This document shows positions 7,834-17,895 of a stretch of 64,000 nucleotides of DNA, one piece after another (position 1 is the first letter of the stretch; the number at the start of each line of letters is the position of its first letter). The notes below the pieces were generated by a model. It was given only the letters and a program-made list of their open reading frames with translations, had not been told where the DNA came from and ran no database searches. Both the position numbers and the translations under genes were made by a program. This stretch comes from Planctomycetota bacterium (GTDB lineage Bacteria > Planctomycetota > Planctomycetia > Planctomycetales > Planctomycetaceae): assembly GCA_022600195.1 (NCBI GenBank), contig JAHZKX010000049.1, positions 79,573 through 143,572 on the forward strand, given 5' to 3'.

Positions 7834-9579
7834 CTATCCCTTATCAAAAGTGGTTTTTCCCAAGGCAACATCAAATTCAGATACTGCCGGAATATACATA
7901 GCCAGAACAGGAAGACCATAAGCAAAGAGAATTGTAACCAGTACACCCAGAGTTCCTCCCAGCAAAAACGAAGTAATTGCATAAAAAGTCAGGAAGGGAA
8001 GCAGCCAGGCTGAAATTGCCAGAGCACGCGAGGGGTTGCGGTACGTGAGAGAGGAATGCAAAGCGGCACTCCCCACAACAATAAAGATCAGGAAGCTTTG
8101 AAGCTGTAATGCAAAAGAAGAACGTGCCTGCACCAGCAAAATCATGAAGATACCGATTCCAATAAAAAGGAAAAACATCGTCCCCAGACTGCCCCCGATA
8201 GCTGATCGACTATTGTCATAAGTCAGCCCCATATGCAATCCAAGTACCACTGCAAAAAGAATCAGCGATAAAAAACCAACCAGAGCACAGAGAAATCCTT
8301 CGGTTGAAAAAACACCCTGGCTCCCAAGATAAAGTAATATCATCAGCGGAACCAGAATCAATTCTTTAGTGTTATAGAAAATGCCTCCTAATTTCCCTAA
8401 TACAAATTCTTTTGCAGAAATATCCGTTACCAGCAATAGCTCCAGAGTTTTGCTGTCTTTCTCCGATGTAATAGACGTAACGGCCTGTGTGTTCGCCAGC
8501 ACCAGACTTAACCAGGCAATTCCTGCAAATGCTAATCCCTGTGGAGGAATCACTCCCAGATACAAAGTTCCCTCAGCAACCGCATCCGAAGTAGAAGCAG
8601 ACCAGAGGGTAAACGCTGCCAGCAGAAAATAAGCCAGTTTAATGACAAATGCTTTTCTCCCATACGCCTTTGTCATGATTTCCCGCCAGACAATCGGATT
8701 CGACCAGATTTGACGAGTTTTCTCTTTCGTGGTGACAGCTTCCTTTTCTTCGGTGGTAGCAGTCGCCTGATAGACGGAACGCGATGGGTTCCAGACCCGA
8801 AGCCGAAGAATCGTATAAGTTTTCAGCGCGATTCCTAAAATCAACAGGCTGATCAGAGAAGGCCAGGCACTCACGGTGACAGGTTGCAAACTTAAATTCA
8901 GCGAGAGAGGATTCAGGATTTCATACAGAGAGCGGAACGGATTTAACCCGGAAATCCAGGGACGAATGCCGGACTCTACACTGATGAAACTGACCATAAG
9001 TTCCACCACTCCCAGAAATACCACCATTCCCAAAACACTGATGGCCAATGTTTGAAAGGTTTTCTCTCTCCAGAATGCAACCAGACCTGCCCAACTCCCG
9101 GTTGCAAAGACAGTCATCAGACATAAGAGTTCGATCCAGACAATCTGTGATAATTCAATGCCTCCCAACATGTACAGGAACACAAAAACCGGAATGGAAG
9201 CAGCCAGCAGAACATAAACCATCAGCAAACTGGATTGAATTTTTCCACTCACAAGCTCCCGGTCTTTGAGTTCCGTCATTAATAACAGAATCAGAGTCCC
9301 GCGATCTTTTTCCTGTGCAATACTACCTGCCGAAAATAACAGAGTGAAAAAAAGTATGAGTAATAATTGCAGGAAAGCGATCATCTGAAAGATCAAGTTT
9401 CCCAATCGGGCAAATTCCCCAATGGTTGTGGTCTGAATTTGCTGCGTTCCCAGTATGGTTTGACCGGCTGTGAAGATCAAAATAAAGACAGCCGCCACGT
9501 AACCGGAACGAATCAGGTAATGACGAAGTTGGCGGGGAGACGTTAACGCTTCCCTTATAAATATCGGATTGCTAAGCAA
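7834..9579 (-). CDS. ABC-2-type transporter permease (double-length)
   Basis: 581 residues with about twelve hydrophobic segments in two similar halves. Each half has the ABC-2 permease pattern of a short cytoplasmic start (NPIFIREALTSPRQLR at residue 4; NPIVWREIMTKAYGRK near 292), a first helix, and a coupling segment ending in EKDRGTLILLLMTELKDRELVSGK (first half) or EKDSKTLELLLVTDISAKEFVLGK (second half). It is therefore a fused dimeric permease. No ATPase gene lies next to it, so its partner must be elsewhere. The frame opens with TTG at 9579; no internal ATG or GTG sits before the first conserved segment, so TTG is accepted. The CNNM-type gene follows after 18 bases. Substrate unknown. 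Confidence 0.85.
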   Translation of the reverse strand: MLSNPIFIREALTSPRQLRHYLIRSGYVAAVFILIFTAGQTILGTQQIQTTTIGEFARLGNLIFQMIAFLQLLLILFFTLLFSAGSIAQEKDRGTLILLLMTELKDRELVSGKIQSSLLMVYVLLAASIPVFVFLYMLGGIELSQIVWIELLCLMTVFATGSWAGLVAFWREKTFQTLAISVLGMVVFLGVVELMVSFISVESGIRPWISGLNPFRSLYEILNPLSLNLSLQPVTVSAWPSLISLLILGIALKTYTILRLRVWNPSRSVYQATATTEEKEAVTTKEKTRQIWSNPIVWREIMTKAYGRKAFVIKLAYFLLAAFTLWSASTSDAVAEGTLYLGVIPPQGLAFAGIAWLSLVLANTQAVTSITSEKDSKTLELLLVTDISAKEFVLGKLGGIFYNTKELILVPLMILLYLGSQGVFSTEGFLCALVGFLSLILFAVVLGLHMGLTYDNSRSAIGGSLGTMFFLFIGIGIFMILLVQARSSFALQLQSFLIFIVVGSAALHSSLTYRNPSRALAISAWLLPFLTFYAITSFLLGGTLGVLVTILFAYGLPVLAMYIPAVSEFDVALGKTTFDKG

Positions 9580-9687
9580 TGTTCTCTGGCCTTTTTCTCC
9601 AACAGGTCACAGCAGTCAATTGGGAGACGCCCTTCTCTGCCCAACCCTTTTGTTACAATCTCAAGATTGAATGATTAGAATATGATA

Positions 9688-10680
9688 TTAAATTGATCTC
9701 TGAATGGCAAATTCGGTCAGTTCCTCCAGAATTTGCCTCGCTTGTGATTCAGGACAATCTTTCAAAGCTTCTCTGGCTTGTTTAGCAAATTCACGGGCAC
9801 GATTGCCAGCGTACTCGATGGCATCACTATTTTTGATAAATTGAGCCAGACGCGATTTTGTTTGTTCATCGGGCTGGGACAGGATTTCCTGGATCATCGC
9901 CTGAGTATCCTGATTACTCTGATCCAGCAACCGAATCAGAGGCAGGGTCAATTTTTCTTTTTGCAGGTCTGAGCCGAGAGACTTACCCATTTGTTCTTCA
10001 TTGCCGAGCAAATCAAGCAAGTCATCTGTAATCTGGAATGCAACACCTAATGCGCGTCCGTAGTCATCCATTGCCTGAATGATTTTTTCATCAGCGTCAG
10101 CATAGATCGCCCCTAACTGTGTACTGATCGCACAAAGTTCAGCCGTTTTTCCATTGATGATCTGCAAATACTGTTCTTCAGATAGATCCAGGTTTCCGCG
10201 CTCATAAATCTGAGCCAGTTCACCTTCACAAACCAGATTGGTAGCACGACCGATCAGACGGCAGGCACGCGCATCACCCAGACTGGCAGTCAGGTGAAAC
10301 GCATGTGTGAATAAAAAATCTCCAACCAGGACACTGGTCTCATTATTCCAACGGGAGTTGACCGTTGCCACATGACGACGGATGATGGCATCATCCAATA
10401 CATCATCATGTACCAGAGTTGCCAGATGAATCATCTCTACCGCAGATGCCAGAACATAATGACTGTCGTTGATGCCCCCCGTTGCCGCTGCCGAGAGCAG
10501 CAATAAGATCGGACGTAGTCGTTTGCCCTGAAAACGTGTGATATGCTGCAATACATCGTGGACATAGGGATGTTTCGAGCTGACTTCACTCAAAAAAACG
10601 AGTTCCGCCTGTTCTAATTCACCGCCGATTAACTCTTCGACACGTGCCAGAAGGTCATGTGTCGTAAGATGGTCCCCCAT
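9688..10680 (-). CDS. Polyprenyl (octaprenyl/heptaprenyl-type) diphosphate synthase
   Basis: A trans-isoprenyl diphosphate synthase, the cytoplasmic enzyme that lengthens farnesyl diphosphate into the side chain of quinones. It has the substrate-binding FQGKRLRPILLLLSA, the first aspartate-rich motif LVHDDVLDDA with the following RRH, and the second motif QITDDLLDLLG. Starting at the ATG at 10680 (MGDHLTTHDL) gives 330 residues, the usual size, and a GGTGAGG lies seven bases upstream. The open frame extends to 10776, but those 32 extra residues are unlike the family. Chain length cannot be read from the sequence. It lies downstream of moaC in a long minus-strand run. Confidence 0.9.
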   Translation of the reverse strand: MGDHLTTHDLLARVEELIGGELEQAELVFLSEVSSKHPYVHDVLQHITRFQGKRLRPILLLLSAAATGGINDSHYVLASAVEMIHLATLVHDDVLDDAIIRRHVATVNSRWNNETSVLVGDFLFTHAFHLTASLGDARACRLIGRATNLVCEGELAQIYERGNLDLSEEQYLQIINGKTAELCAISTQLGAIYADADEKIIQAMDDYGRALGVAFQITDDLLDLLGNEEQMGKSLGSDLQKEKLTLPLIRLLDQSNQDTQAMIQEILSQPDEQTKSRLAQFIKNSDAIEYAGNRAREFAKQAREALKDCPESQARQILEELTEFAIQRSI

Positions 10681-10941
10681 TACAGCCTCACCACAATATC
10701 GATTCGATTTTCCAGGACTTGTCTGGCGATTGGTTATTGAAAAACACGGAACATATGACCTGCTAATTGAGATCACAATTCGCAGGCCATTGTAAGCATT
10801 CTACCTGCAGATAGGAATGCAAACAGGGTGCCCCTCTATGAAATCGGAGGGCGAAAATTGCGATTTCCTCAATTTCAGGATCAAATCAAGGGAGATTCAT
10901 CTTGAATACGGAGCCCTGATTGTGGCCCGAAAATGAGAAAT

Positions 10942-11421
10942 TCAGTCGACCACTCTCTTATAATGGCCGCTTTTCCCGCCTGATTTTTCCACAAGCCGCG
11001 TTGGGCCCAGACTCATGGCACGGTCAACGGCTTTGCACATGTCATAAATGGTTAAAGCAGCAATACTGACCGCCGTCAATGCTTCCATTTCGACACCGGT
11101 TTTCCCATCAACCTTCACGGTCGATTCAACACGGATTACCGTCCCATTCCGGGGCTCAAAATCAAGAGATACACTGTTGATGCCCAGAGGATGACATAAA
11201 GGAATCAGGTCCGCAGTTTTTTTCGCTGCCATAATTCCGGCAATGCGGGCGATTTCCAGCACATCACCTTTGGAAATCTGCCGATCCAGAATGAGCTTTT
11301 GTGTTTCTGGTTGCATCGTGACGAAGGATTCTGCTATGGCGGTGCGCGAGGTTACCTCTTTGCCACCGACATCAACCATACGGCTGGCGCCTTCTTCATC
11401 AAAATGAGTCAATTCTGACAT
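10942..11421 (-). CDS. moaC: Cyclic pyranopterin monophosphate synthase
   Basis: 159 residues, full length for MoaC, which turns the MoaA product into cyclic pyranopterin monophosphate in molybdenum cofactor synthesis. Family marks run throughout: the N-terminal [15 protein letters not shown], the [15 protein letters not shown] loop, the [19 protein letters not shown] segment and the C-terminal [13 protein letters not shown], which includes the conserved catalytic Lys and Asp. GAGG lies just upstream of the ATG. No other molybdenum cofactor gene is in the window. It starts 73 bases after the smc stop, so it may be read from the smc transcript. Confidence 0.97.
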   Translation of the reverse strand: MSELTHFDEEGASRMVDVGGKEVTSRTAIAESFVTMQPETQKLILDRQISKGDVLEIARIAGIMAAKKTADLIPLCHPLGINSVSLDFEPRNGTVIRVESTVKVDGKTGVEMEALTAVSIAALTIYDMCKAVDRAMSLGPTRLVEKSGGKSGHYKRVVD

Positions 11422-11494
11422 TTGAACCTCGCTCGCATCTCTGGCAAATTATTCCAGGTCCGGGAAAAACGCAAACCGGTGAGGTCCGTTTTTG

Positions 11495-14400
11495 CTACGC
11501 CGCCTCGGAGGCATCATTCGAATCGGAATGCTTGAAGTTTCCATCTTCAGTGACGTCATCAAACCGCACGGACATCCGTTTGGAGACCCCTGATTGTTCC
11601 ATTGTAACTCCATAAAGGACATTTCCGACAGTCATAGACCGCTTATTATGCGTGATCATTATGAACTGTGTGGTATCTTTGAAGTCATCAATTAAACCGG
11701 CATAACGCTCGACGTTGGCTTCATCCAGAGCCGCATCCACTTCGTCCAGAATACAAAAGGGACTGGGACGACTACGAAAGATTGACATTAACAGGGCAAC
11801 TGCAGTTAATGTTTTTTCGCCACCACTGAGTAAAGTCAGGCCACGCAACTCTTTCCCCGGCGGACGCGCCACGATTTCAATTCCACATTCGAGAACATCT
11901 TCAGGATCTTCAAGAATGATGTCGGCTTCTCCCCCTCCAAATAGCTTACGGAATATTTCCTGAAAATGGCCTCGTATCACTTCGAAGGTATCTGCAAATA
12001 ATCGCCTGCTCTCCACATTGATCCGTCGGATAATTTCTTCTAACGATGATTTTGCTTCTTCCAGATCATCGAGTTGCGATTTCATATATTCGAAACGAGT
12101 CTCCAGTTCATCCAGGTCTTTAAGACTGTCTGAATTAATACTGCCCATCATTTTAATTTTGCGTCGCAGACGATTCACCTGTGATTCGATCTCAGGTCGA
12201 ATTTCAAGGTAAAGTTCGATATTAAACCCGAGTTGCGCAGGAGCGTCACTCTCTTCGACAAGCTCTATCTCTACACGCTCTTCATTTTTTTGATCAATTG
12301 AAGAAAACGATATCTGTGCTTCCTCACTCTCCACTTCCGAATGTTCAGCCTCGGAATCAGTGTCCTCTTCCCGATCAATCTGCGATACTTCTGCCTGAGT
12401 TTGCTCTTCGAGGTATTGCTTCAGAACCGATTCTCCCGATGAAACGATCTCCTCCAGCGAGAGTTGATACTCTTCCTCAATGCGTTCAGCCAGAGTGCTG
12501 ATCTGATGTTCGATATCGCGGGTCTTGATTTCTTCCTCGTGTTTCTGGTCATTCAGTTCGCGGCGTTCTTTACGAATCGCTGCCTCTTCAGAACTAAGCT
12601 CCTTTTTGAACTGTCGTTTTTCATCACGAAGCCTGGAAAGAGATCCTGCCTGCTCAAATAATGCTTCCTGAATTAAAAATTGCTCATCCAGTAGAGCGCG
12701 CGTATTCAAAATATGCAATTTAATTTGCGAGTTTTTTTCCATTGACAATTCATAACGTCGGCTGGACTCATACTGTTGCTGTTCTCGCTGTTCGAATTCG
12801 AGCTTCATATGACCAAATCGCTGCTCCAGCCCGGCCAGACGTTCTTCGTGCGTTGCCAGTTCCAGTTGCCTGGAGTTCTGCTGCTCTTTCAGCTCTTGAA
12901 TTTCACACTGTTTGTTTAACAAGACAGATTCGTCCTGCTGTATTGTTAAATTCAGGCTTTCCAGTTTTTCTTCTGTTTCCTGTTTCTGGACGAATACGAC
13001 TTCTGCTTCAGTCTGTAATTTTTTCGAGTGATTTTCATGGTCTGTCAACTCGTTCTGGACAGTCATCAATTCTTCGTTTATTTGTTCCCGTTTGTGTTCC
13101 GCTGCAACCTTCGCCGCCTTTTCCGTAGAGAGATTTTCTGATGCTTGTTGCATTTGTTCTTGCCAGGAGCGACGTTCTTCTTCGACCGTCGATAATAACG
13201 TATCTAACTTTTCGAGAGCAGACTCATTATCATTCAAAGTACGATCCATTCTGATCAGATCGTTTTTCAGCTTCCTTAATTCACTCCTGCGAGTAAATAT
13301 TGCAGACTCGCCACGTACTTCACCAACAAATACAGATTGATTCGCTTCGACCAGTTCTCCTTGTAATGTCACAAAGCGGCAATTTTGACCTTCTAACCGC
13401 GACAGCTTGACAGCTGTCTCAAATGAATCAACGATCCAGGTATCGGACAGCAGTAACTCTGCCAGATATTGATTCTCTTCTGATGGTTTGACTAATTTAT
13501 CTGCGCGATAAATCACGCCGAGTTCTGCAGACAAATCCAATGTGATTTGCTTCTTTTCCGCAGAGAACGATTCCGGAACAGCCGCATCTCCTTCTACAGA
13601 GAATCCATTGACGGCAGGTTCTACAAGGTTTGTCTGTTGATCGCGTGAAGAACGCGTAATAAAACCAACCCGGCCGGAAATCGAATATTTTCCTTCTTTC
13701 AGAAACTGATAGAGTGGATCAAATTCACTAATCACCAATAATTGTGAACGGATTCCCAATGCGACTTCCAGAAGAGCCGCCTGCTCAAGATCGACATCCA
13801 GAAGATCAGCCACACTTCCGATAATGGTATTCCAGGGAGAATAGTTGGAGGTCTGCGCCCGGTTTAAAATTTCTTTGACGCCAATACTGATTCCTTCCTG
13901 ACGTTGCTCCAGGTCTTCCAGCACGCTTTTTCGTGCCTGATCGGCACTCCGTTTTTCTCTCAGGTCCGAAAGCTGTTGTGTTTTCTGGTCCTGCTCGCTT
14001 AATAATGCCTGTTTTTTTTCATCCACACTGGATAGATTTTGCGCATACTCGGCAACTTTCTCTCCTGCCAGACGAAATTGCAAATTTGTTTTTTCAACAA
14101 GCGATTTTGCCTCTTGAAATTTTTCTTCCAGTTGCAATCGCTTATCATTCGATTTCTCGGTGGAAGCAGTCACATTCTTCTGCTCAGTTTGAATCGAAAA
14201 GAGTCGGTTGTCTAAATTAAGAGAGGCCTTATTTAACTCATGAACAACTTGCTGGTTTTGTTGAATCTGTTCACTGACCTCATCTAATTCTTTTGTCACT
14301 TCGGTAATTCTGGAACGAGTTTCTTCCAGTTTCTGGCGTTGAATTTGAAATTCAGATTCAGATTTGTTCTTCTCGTTCGTAACTGCTTCGAGATCATTTT

Positions 14401-15406
14401 GAATTTCGGCTGTTCTTCTTGTCATCAAAATTCGCTGTTTGCGCAAACGGATAATTTCGGTTTCGAATTCCTCTTTCCGTTCAAGCTGGTGCTCAATCGC
14501 TGTTTGATTTCCGGCGATCCCTTCCCGTTGCGAGGCGACTTTTTTCTCAACCGATCTCAATTGGTCATCAACTTCTGAGACCTCGGAATCAATGGCCGTT
14601 AATTGTTCTTCATAAGTTTGATACTCGGCGTTCAGTTCGTTTATTCGCTTCTGATATTGATTGATTTTTTCCTGAATCGCTGACTGCTGTGTGGTCAAAT
14701 GCCGCCAGTCATCCGCCGCCATTCCCATCCAGAGCTTGCGCAGTTCGGTCGATGCTTCGCGGTATTTAGATGCTTTCGAAGCCTGACTTCGAGTTGAATT
14801 CAACTGAGCTTCCACCTCATCGACAATATCTGTCAGTCTGAGGAGGTTCTGGCCGACTCGCTCCAGTTTGCGTTCTGCATCAACTTTTCTGGACTTATAG
14901 CGACTGATGCCCGCCGCTTCTTCAAACACCACGCGCCGCGTTGCGGCATTTGCCTGTAGAATCTGGTCGACACGACCCTGCTCGATAATACTGTAAGCAG
15001 AAGTTGCCGCTCCGGTTCCCATAAAGAGATCACGGATATCTTTCAGACGCACTGTATTCCGGTTAAGGAGATATTCTGAATCGCCGTTCTTCCACAGCCT
15101 GCGTCCGATCTGCACTTCTGGAGCATCAATGTCCAGAAAGCCACCTTGATTGTTAAACGTCAGTGTGGCTTCGGCGTAAGGGTTTGGTTTACGCCCCTGG
15201 GAACCATTGAAAATCACATCCGTCATGTCCTTGCCGCGAAGACTTTTAGGACTCTGGTCCCCCAGAACCCATTTGATTCCGTCCACGACATTACTCTTGC
15301 CACTACCGTTGGGCCCAACAACGCAAGTGATGCCTTCCGAAAATTCAAAGATGGTACGGTCGGCAAAACTCTTAAAGCCGAACAGTTCCAATGATTTCAG
15401 CATCAC
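11495..15406 (-). CDS. smc: Chromosome segregation ATPase SMC
   Basis: 1303 residues; the chromosome-condensing SMC ATPase. The N-terminal head has Walker [13 protein letters not shown] (residue 33) and the Q-loop QSPKSLRG. Coiled coils run at about 165-500 and 690-990. The hinge lies between them (about 505-680, [23 protein letters not shown]). The C-terminal head carries the signature [14 protein letters not shown] and Walker [20 protein letters not shown]. It is about 120 residues longer than typical bacterial SMC, mainly from an acidic stretch at about 990-1065 ([18 protein letters not shown]) in the returning coil near the head. AAGG lies upstream of the paired ATGs at 15406 and 15403. 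The FlgI-like gene precedes it and moaC follows. No scpA or scpB is nearby. Confidence 0.97.
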   Translation of the reverse strand: MMLKSLELFGFKSFADRTIFEFSEGITCVVGPNGSGKSNVVDGIKWVLGDQSPKSLRGKDMTDVIFNGSQGRKPNPYAEATLTFNNQGGFLDIDAPEVQIGRRLWKNGDSEYLLNRNTVRLKDIRDLFMGTGAATSAYSIIEQGRVDQILQANAATRRVVFEEAAGISRYKSRKVDAERKLERVGQNLLRLTDIVDEVEAQLNSTRSQASKASKYREASTELRKLWMGMAADDWRHLTTQQSAIQEKINQYQKRINELNAEYQTYEEQLTAIDSEVSEVDDQLRSVEKKVASQREGIAGNQTAIEHQLERKEEFETEIIRLRKQRILMTRRTAEIQNDLEAVTNEKNKSESEFQIQRQKLEETRSRITEVTKELDEVSEQIQQNQQVVHELNKASLNLDNRLFSIQTEQKNVTASTEKSNDKRLQLEEKFQEAKSLVEKTNLQFRLAGEKVAEYAQNLSSVDEKKQALLSEQDQKTQQLSDLREKRSADQARKSVLEDLEQRQEGISIGVKEILNRAQTSNYSPWNTIIGSVADLLDVDLEQAALLEVALGIRSQLLVISEFDPLYQFLKEGKYSISGRVGFITRSSRDQQTNLVEPAVNGFSVEGDAAVPESFSAEKKQITLDLSAELGVIYRADKLVKPSEENQYLAELLLSDTWIVDSFETAVKLSRLEGQNCRFVTLQGELVEANQSVFVGEVRGESAIFTRRSELRKLKNDLIRMDRTLNDNESALEKLDTLLSTVEEERRSWQEQMQQASENLSTEKAAKVAAEHKREQINEELMTVQNELTDHENHSKKLQTEAEVVFVQKQETEEKLESLNLTIQQDESVLLNKQCEIQELKEQQNSRQLELATHEERLAGLEQRFGHMKLEFEQREQQQYESSRRYELSMEKNSQIKLHILNTRALLDEQFLIQEALFEQAGSLSRLRDEKRQFKKELSSEEAAIRKERRELNDQKHEEEIKTRDIEHQISTLAERIEEEYQLSLEEIVSSGESVLKQYLEEQTQAEVSQIDREEDTDSEAEHSEVESEEAQISFSSIDQKNEERVEIELVEESDAPAQLGFNIELYLEIRPEIESQVNRLRRKIKMMGSINSDSLKDLDELETRFEYMKSQLDDLEEAKSSLEEIIRRINVESRRLFADTFEVIRGHFQEIFRKLFGGGEADIILEDPEDVLECGIEIVARPPGKELRGLTLLSGGEKTLTAVALLMSIFRSRPSPFCILDEVDAALDEANVERYAGLIDDFKDTTQFIMITHNKRSMTVGNVLYGVTMEQSGVSKRMSVRFDDVTEDGNFKHSDSNDASEAA

Positions 15407-15505
15407 TAAACCTTACACGGTAAAACAGACGTGAGTGCCTGACTTCCAGTTGACAACTATGCATTTAAAGCAACAGATCTTGAATCAATTCGATTCGTGA
15501 ATAGA

Positions 15506-17527
15506 TTATTTTTTGAAATAACGAAACCAGTTTTTAAACGTGGTTTGTTTGACAAATTTTTCACCTTCGTCCTCTGATTTCGATTTTCTTGAATCAGATA
15601 ACGTCGCTTGTCCTTTGTCATCCTCATCATCTGATTCTTTCGATGATTTCTCCCGAGGTGCTCCTGAATGGAATATATTCGGGACCATATTCGGATTGCC
15701 GACACGAGAGCCTTTTCTGGATTTCGATTTGGAAGACTTCTTACTACTCGACTTCTTACTACCCGACTTCAAAGCCAGTAACGAAGTATCTGCATCCGGG
15801 CGGTAATACATGCGGCCCCCTTCAGGCAGGGCGTCGATTTTGACCTGTCCTTCGATGTTTCCCTGATGATGTGCCTGTAAAATCATTTGTGCAATATCTG
15901 GATAACTGGCACCCATCTCGACTGCCGTCCGAATTACAACAGCAATATTTCTGGAAGTTTTCTTGCGCTGATCCTGTTCGCCAACTTCATACTTACTGAC
16001 TGTCACCTCATGACTCCCTGCTGCACCGGTAATTAATACATCACCTGCGCGAATGGCAATGGGAACTCGAAATTCCTGTTCTGAACCGAACAGTACCACT
16101 TCAGGATGTTTGCGGTGTGTGATGTGAATCATCGGGCCGCCATTTTTAGGACTTCCTTCTTTCGCATCCGGATCGGTATTCGCGACGGTCTCCAGTTCGG
16201 TTTGCAAAACATGAAGTAAAAATTCGTCCCGCATATTTTCGCCTCTAATGAAGGGATCATTTTTATCCAGTGTCCAAAGGGCACGGAAGGCACCATAGCG
16301 TGTTTCGGCACTGGTCATGCTCATTAATTCCCGTAAATAAAGATGAGCCTCTGGTTCATCAATTGCAGACATCGCAGCCAATGCATAAACACGAAATGCT
16401 GGTTCTTCTCTGGCAGCTTCGGCCAGATCCTTAAGACCCGATCCGTCATCCAGATAAGCGAGTGCCATGGCTGCATGAAACCGGATTTCCAACAGAGGGC
16501 TTTTCAAAGCAGATTTCAAAATGGGAATCGATTTTTTACCAATCGCTTCCAACTGAATGGAAGCTTTTTCCGCACGCCCGGGCATCATAATTTCTTCCGT
16601 AAGCTTCTGCATGCGCACGCGTTGGGCTACATCGGTTTCACGGAAGGCAATATATCGCACGACTTGTAAATATCGTGAATCGTTGTGTTTGTATCGGGGC
16701 TTCAGCTTCAAAACGACTTTTTTGTCTGTTTTGGCCTCTGCCAGTGGTTCTTCGATTCCATATTTATCAAAGTGGTGAAAACGACCGCCAATTCGATCAG
16801 CGATACGTTGGGCATTTCGAATACTTTTGAAATCATTTCGCAGGTACAAGGCCAGATTCCGATCTTCGGTTACCGAAACTCCACCTGACAAAATCCGCCC
16901 ACGACGCATGATGCCGGCGACTGCCTTTTTACGATTTGAGTCAGACATCGGGGGAATTAAAATCGCTCCATGTGCCTTGGCAAGAATATGGCCTTTCAAA
17001 AGCCCGCGCCCCTGAATCATGGCCTGCTCTGCAAGGTAGGATTCCATTAACCAGCCTCCTTCAAGGCTGGTCGCATCACTACTGCCCGGCAGATAAACTT
17101 CCACATCAAAGGTTTCTCCTTTGCGAATCAAAGGAGGGAGATAAGCTTTCACGATGACCAGAGCCGTCGAAGGACTTCGCAGAATCTGGTTTGGATTTTT
17201 CACATTGCGACGACGCATCTCACGCAGCAACGCTTCGCGGTGAACCGAGGGAGGCGGGTTGCCGCCTGTCCCCTTTAATCCGGTCACCAGGCCCACGCCT
17301 TGCAGTGCGATCAGATTTCTGCCAGTAATTTGTGTGTAGTCTCCGATGAAAGGAGTTTCCACTTTCGTCTCAAACTCATCTGAAACAGAAGTTTCATCAT
17401 CGGGACTTTGCGACCGTAATTTAGCGGGACTTAACCAGTTTCCCGGGTTCAGATTCAATTTCTGGCATCCCGAAAAGCCGGTTGTCAGCATGGTTACGAT
17501 GATTAATAGATTGACAGAGTTTTTCAC
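15506..17527 (-). CDS. FlgI-like (flagellar P-ring family) lipoprotein with inserted HEAT repeats
   Basis: 673 residues from the GTG at 17527; a TTG at 17578 gives a longer form, but the GTG gives a clean lipoprotein signal (MKNSVNLLIIVTMLTTGFSGC, cysteine at 21). The first part matches FlgI: ITGRNLIALQGVGLVTGLKGTGG, then LPPLIRKGETFDVEVYLPG, SLEGGWLMESYL, and the DF segment NDFKSIRNAQRIADRIGGRF. Next, about 290-425, come HEAT-like repeats (SALKSPLLEIRFHAAMALAYLDDG, then FRVYALAAMSAIDEPEAHLYL). FlgI-like sequence then resumes (FRVPIAIRAGDVLITG; AVEMGASYPDIAQMILQAHHQG; GQVKIDALPEG), followed by a Ser/Lys-rich tail from about 575. Canonical FlgI is about 365 residues, periplasmic, with no HEAT repeats. 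A true P-ring role is uncertain. Confidence 0.75.
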   Translation of the reverse strand: MKNSVNLLIIVTMLTTGFSGCQKLNLNPGNWLSPAKLRSQSPDDETSVSDEFETKVETPFIGDYTQITGRNLIALQGVGLVTGLKGTGGNPPPSVHREALLREMRRRNVKNPNQILRSPSTALVIVKAYLPPLIRKGETFDVEVYLPGSSDATSLEGGWLMESYLAEQAMIQGRGLLKGHILAKAHGAILIPPMSDSNRKKAVAGIMRRGRILSGGVSVTEDRNLALYLRNDFKSIRNAQRIADRIGGRFHHFDKYGIEEPLAEAKTDKKVVLKLKPRYKHNDSRYLQVVRYIAFRETDVAQRVRMQKLTEEIMMPGRAEKASIQLEAIGKKSIPILKSALKSPLLEIRFHAAMALAYLDDGSGLKDLAEAAREEPAFRVYALAAMSAIDEPEAHLYLRELMSMTSAETRYGAFRALWTLDKNDPFIRGENMRDEFLLHVLQTELETVANTDPDAKEGSPKNGGPMIHITHRKHPEVVLFGSEQEFRVPIAIRAGDVLITGAAGSHEVTVSKYEVGEQDQRKKTSRNIAVVIRTAVEMGASYPDIAQMILQAHHQGNIEGQVKIDALPEGGRMYYRPDADTSLLALKSGSKKSSSKKSSKSKSRKGSRVGNPNMVPNIFHSGAPREKSSKESDDEDDKGQATLSDSRKSKSEDEGEKFVKQTTFKNWFRYFKK
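15735..15770. repeat. 15-bp tandem repeat inside the FlgI-like gene
   Basis: GACTTCTTACTACTC at 15735-15749 is followed by GACTTCTTACTACCC and a further GACTTC, giving 2.4 copies with one mismatch. On the coding (minus) strand the array encodes the alternating Lys/Ser stretch near the C-terminus. Copy number could vary between strains by slippage without shifting the frame. Confidence 0.85.
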
Positions 17528-17895
17528 AGCACGACCCCGTTTGTGAGAAAGTAGTCTTTTCAGAACAGTAGTCCTCAACTGAAACCATTTCCGAACGCAA
17601 TTTGACCATCAAGTAGCCAGGTGTTTTTAGAAACCTGCCTCTTTTCAGTAGAAACACTGAAATCGACCTGAGGAATCAAACATTGCCAGAACTGACAAAG
17701 CAGAAAACCTGAAGAGAATTGAGATTTGATTTGAATTTGAGAGAGATTAATGTGGGTCGGAAGCTTATCTCATCAAGAAAATGTGGTCAATACCTTTTTC
17801 AGACCCCGTCAGAACCCGAAATTTCCGGACGCATCGTGATCGTGAATGAAGGTAAAGACCGAGCAGGCAAAGGGATAGTCAATACTTTTTGCAGA
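17528..17895. other. Intergenic region before the FlgI-like gene
   Basis: 368 bases between the stop of the OstA-like gene and the preferred GTG start of the FlgI-like gene, both on the minus strand. The first 51 bases may be coding if the TTG at 17578 is used. A short plus-strand frame (17719-17925) has no ribosome site and no recognisable content and is judged to be chance. No clear promoter or terminator is seen. Confidence 0.5.

Noticed and set aside
10681..10776. N-terminal extension of the polyprenyl diphosphate synthase
   Set aside because: The extra 32 residues are Cys/Ser/Arg-rich and unlike the family, and GGTGAGG supports the inner ATG.
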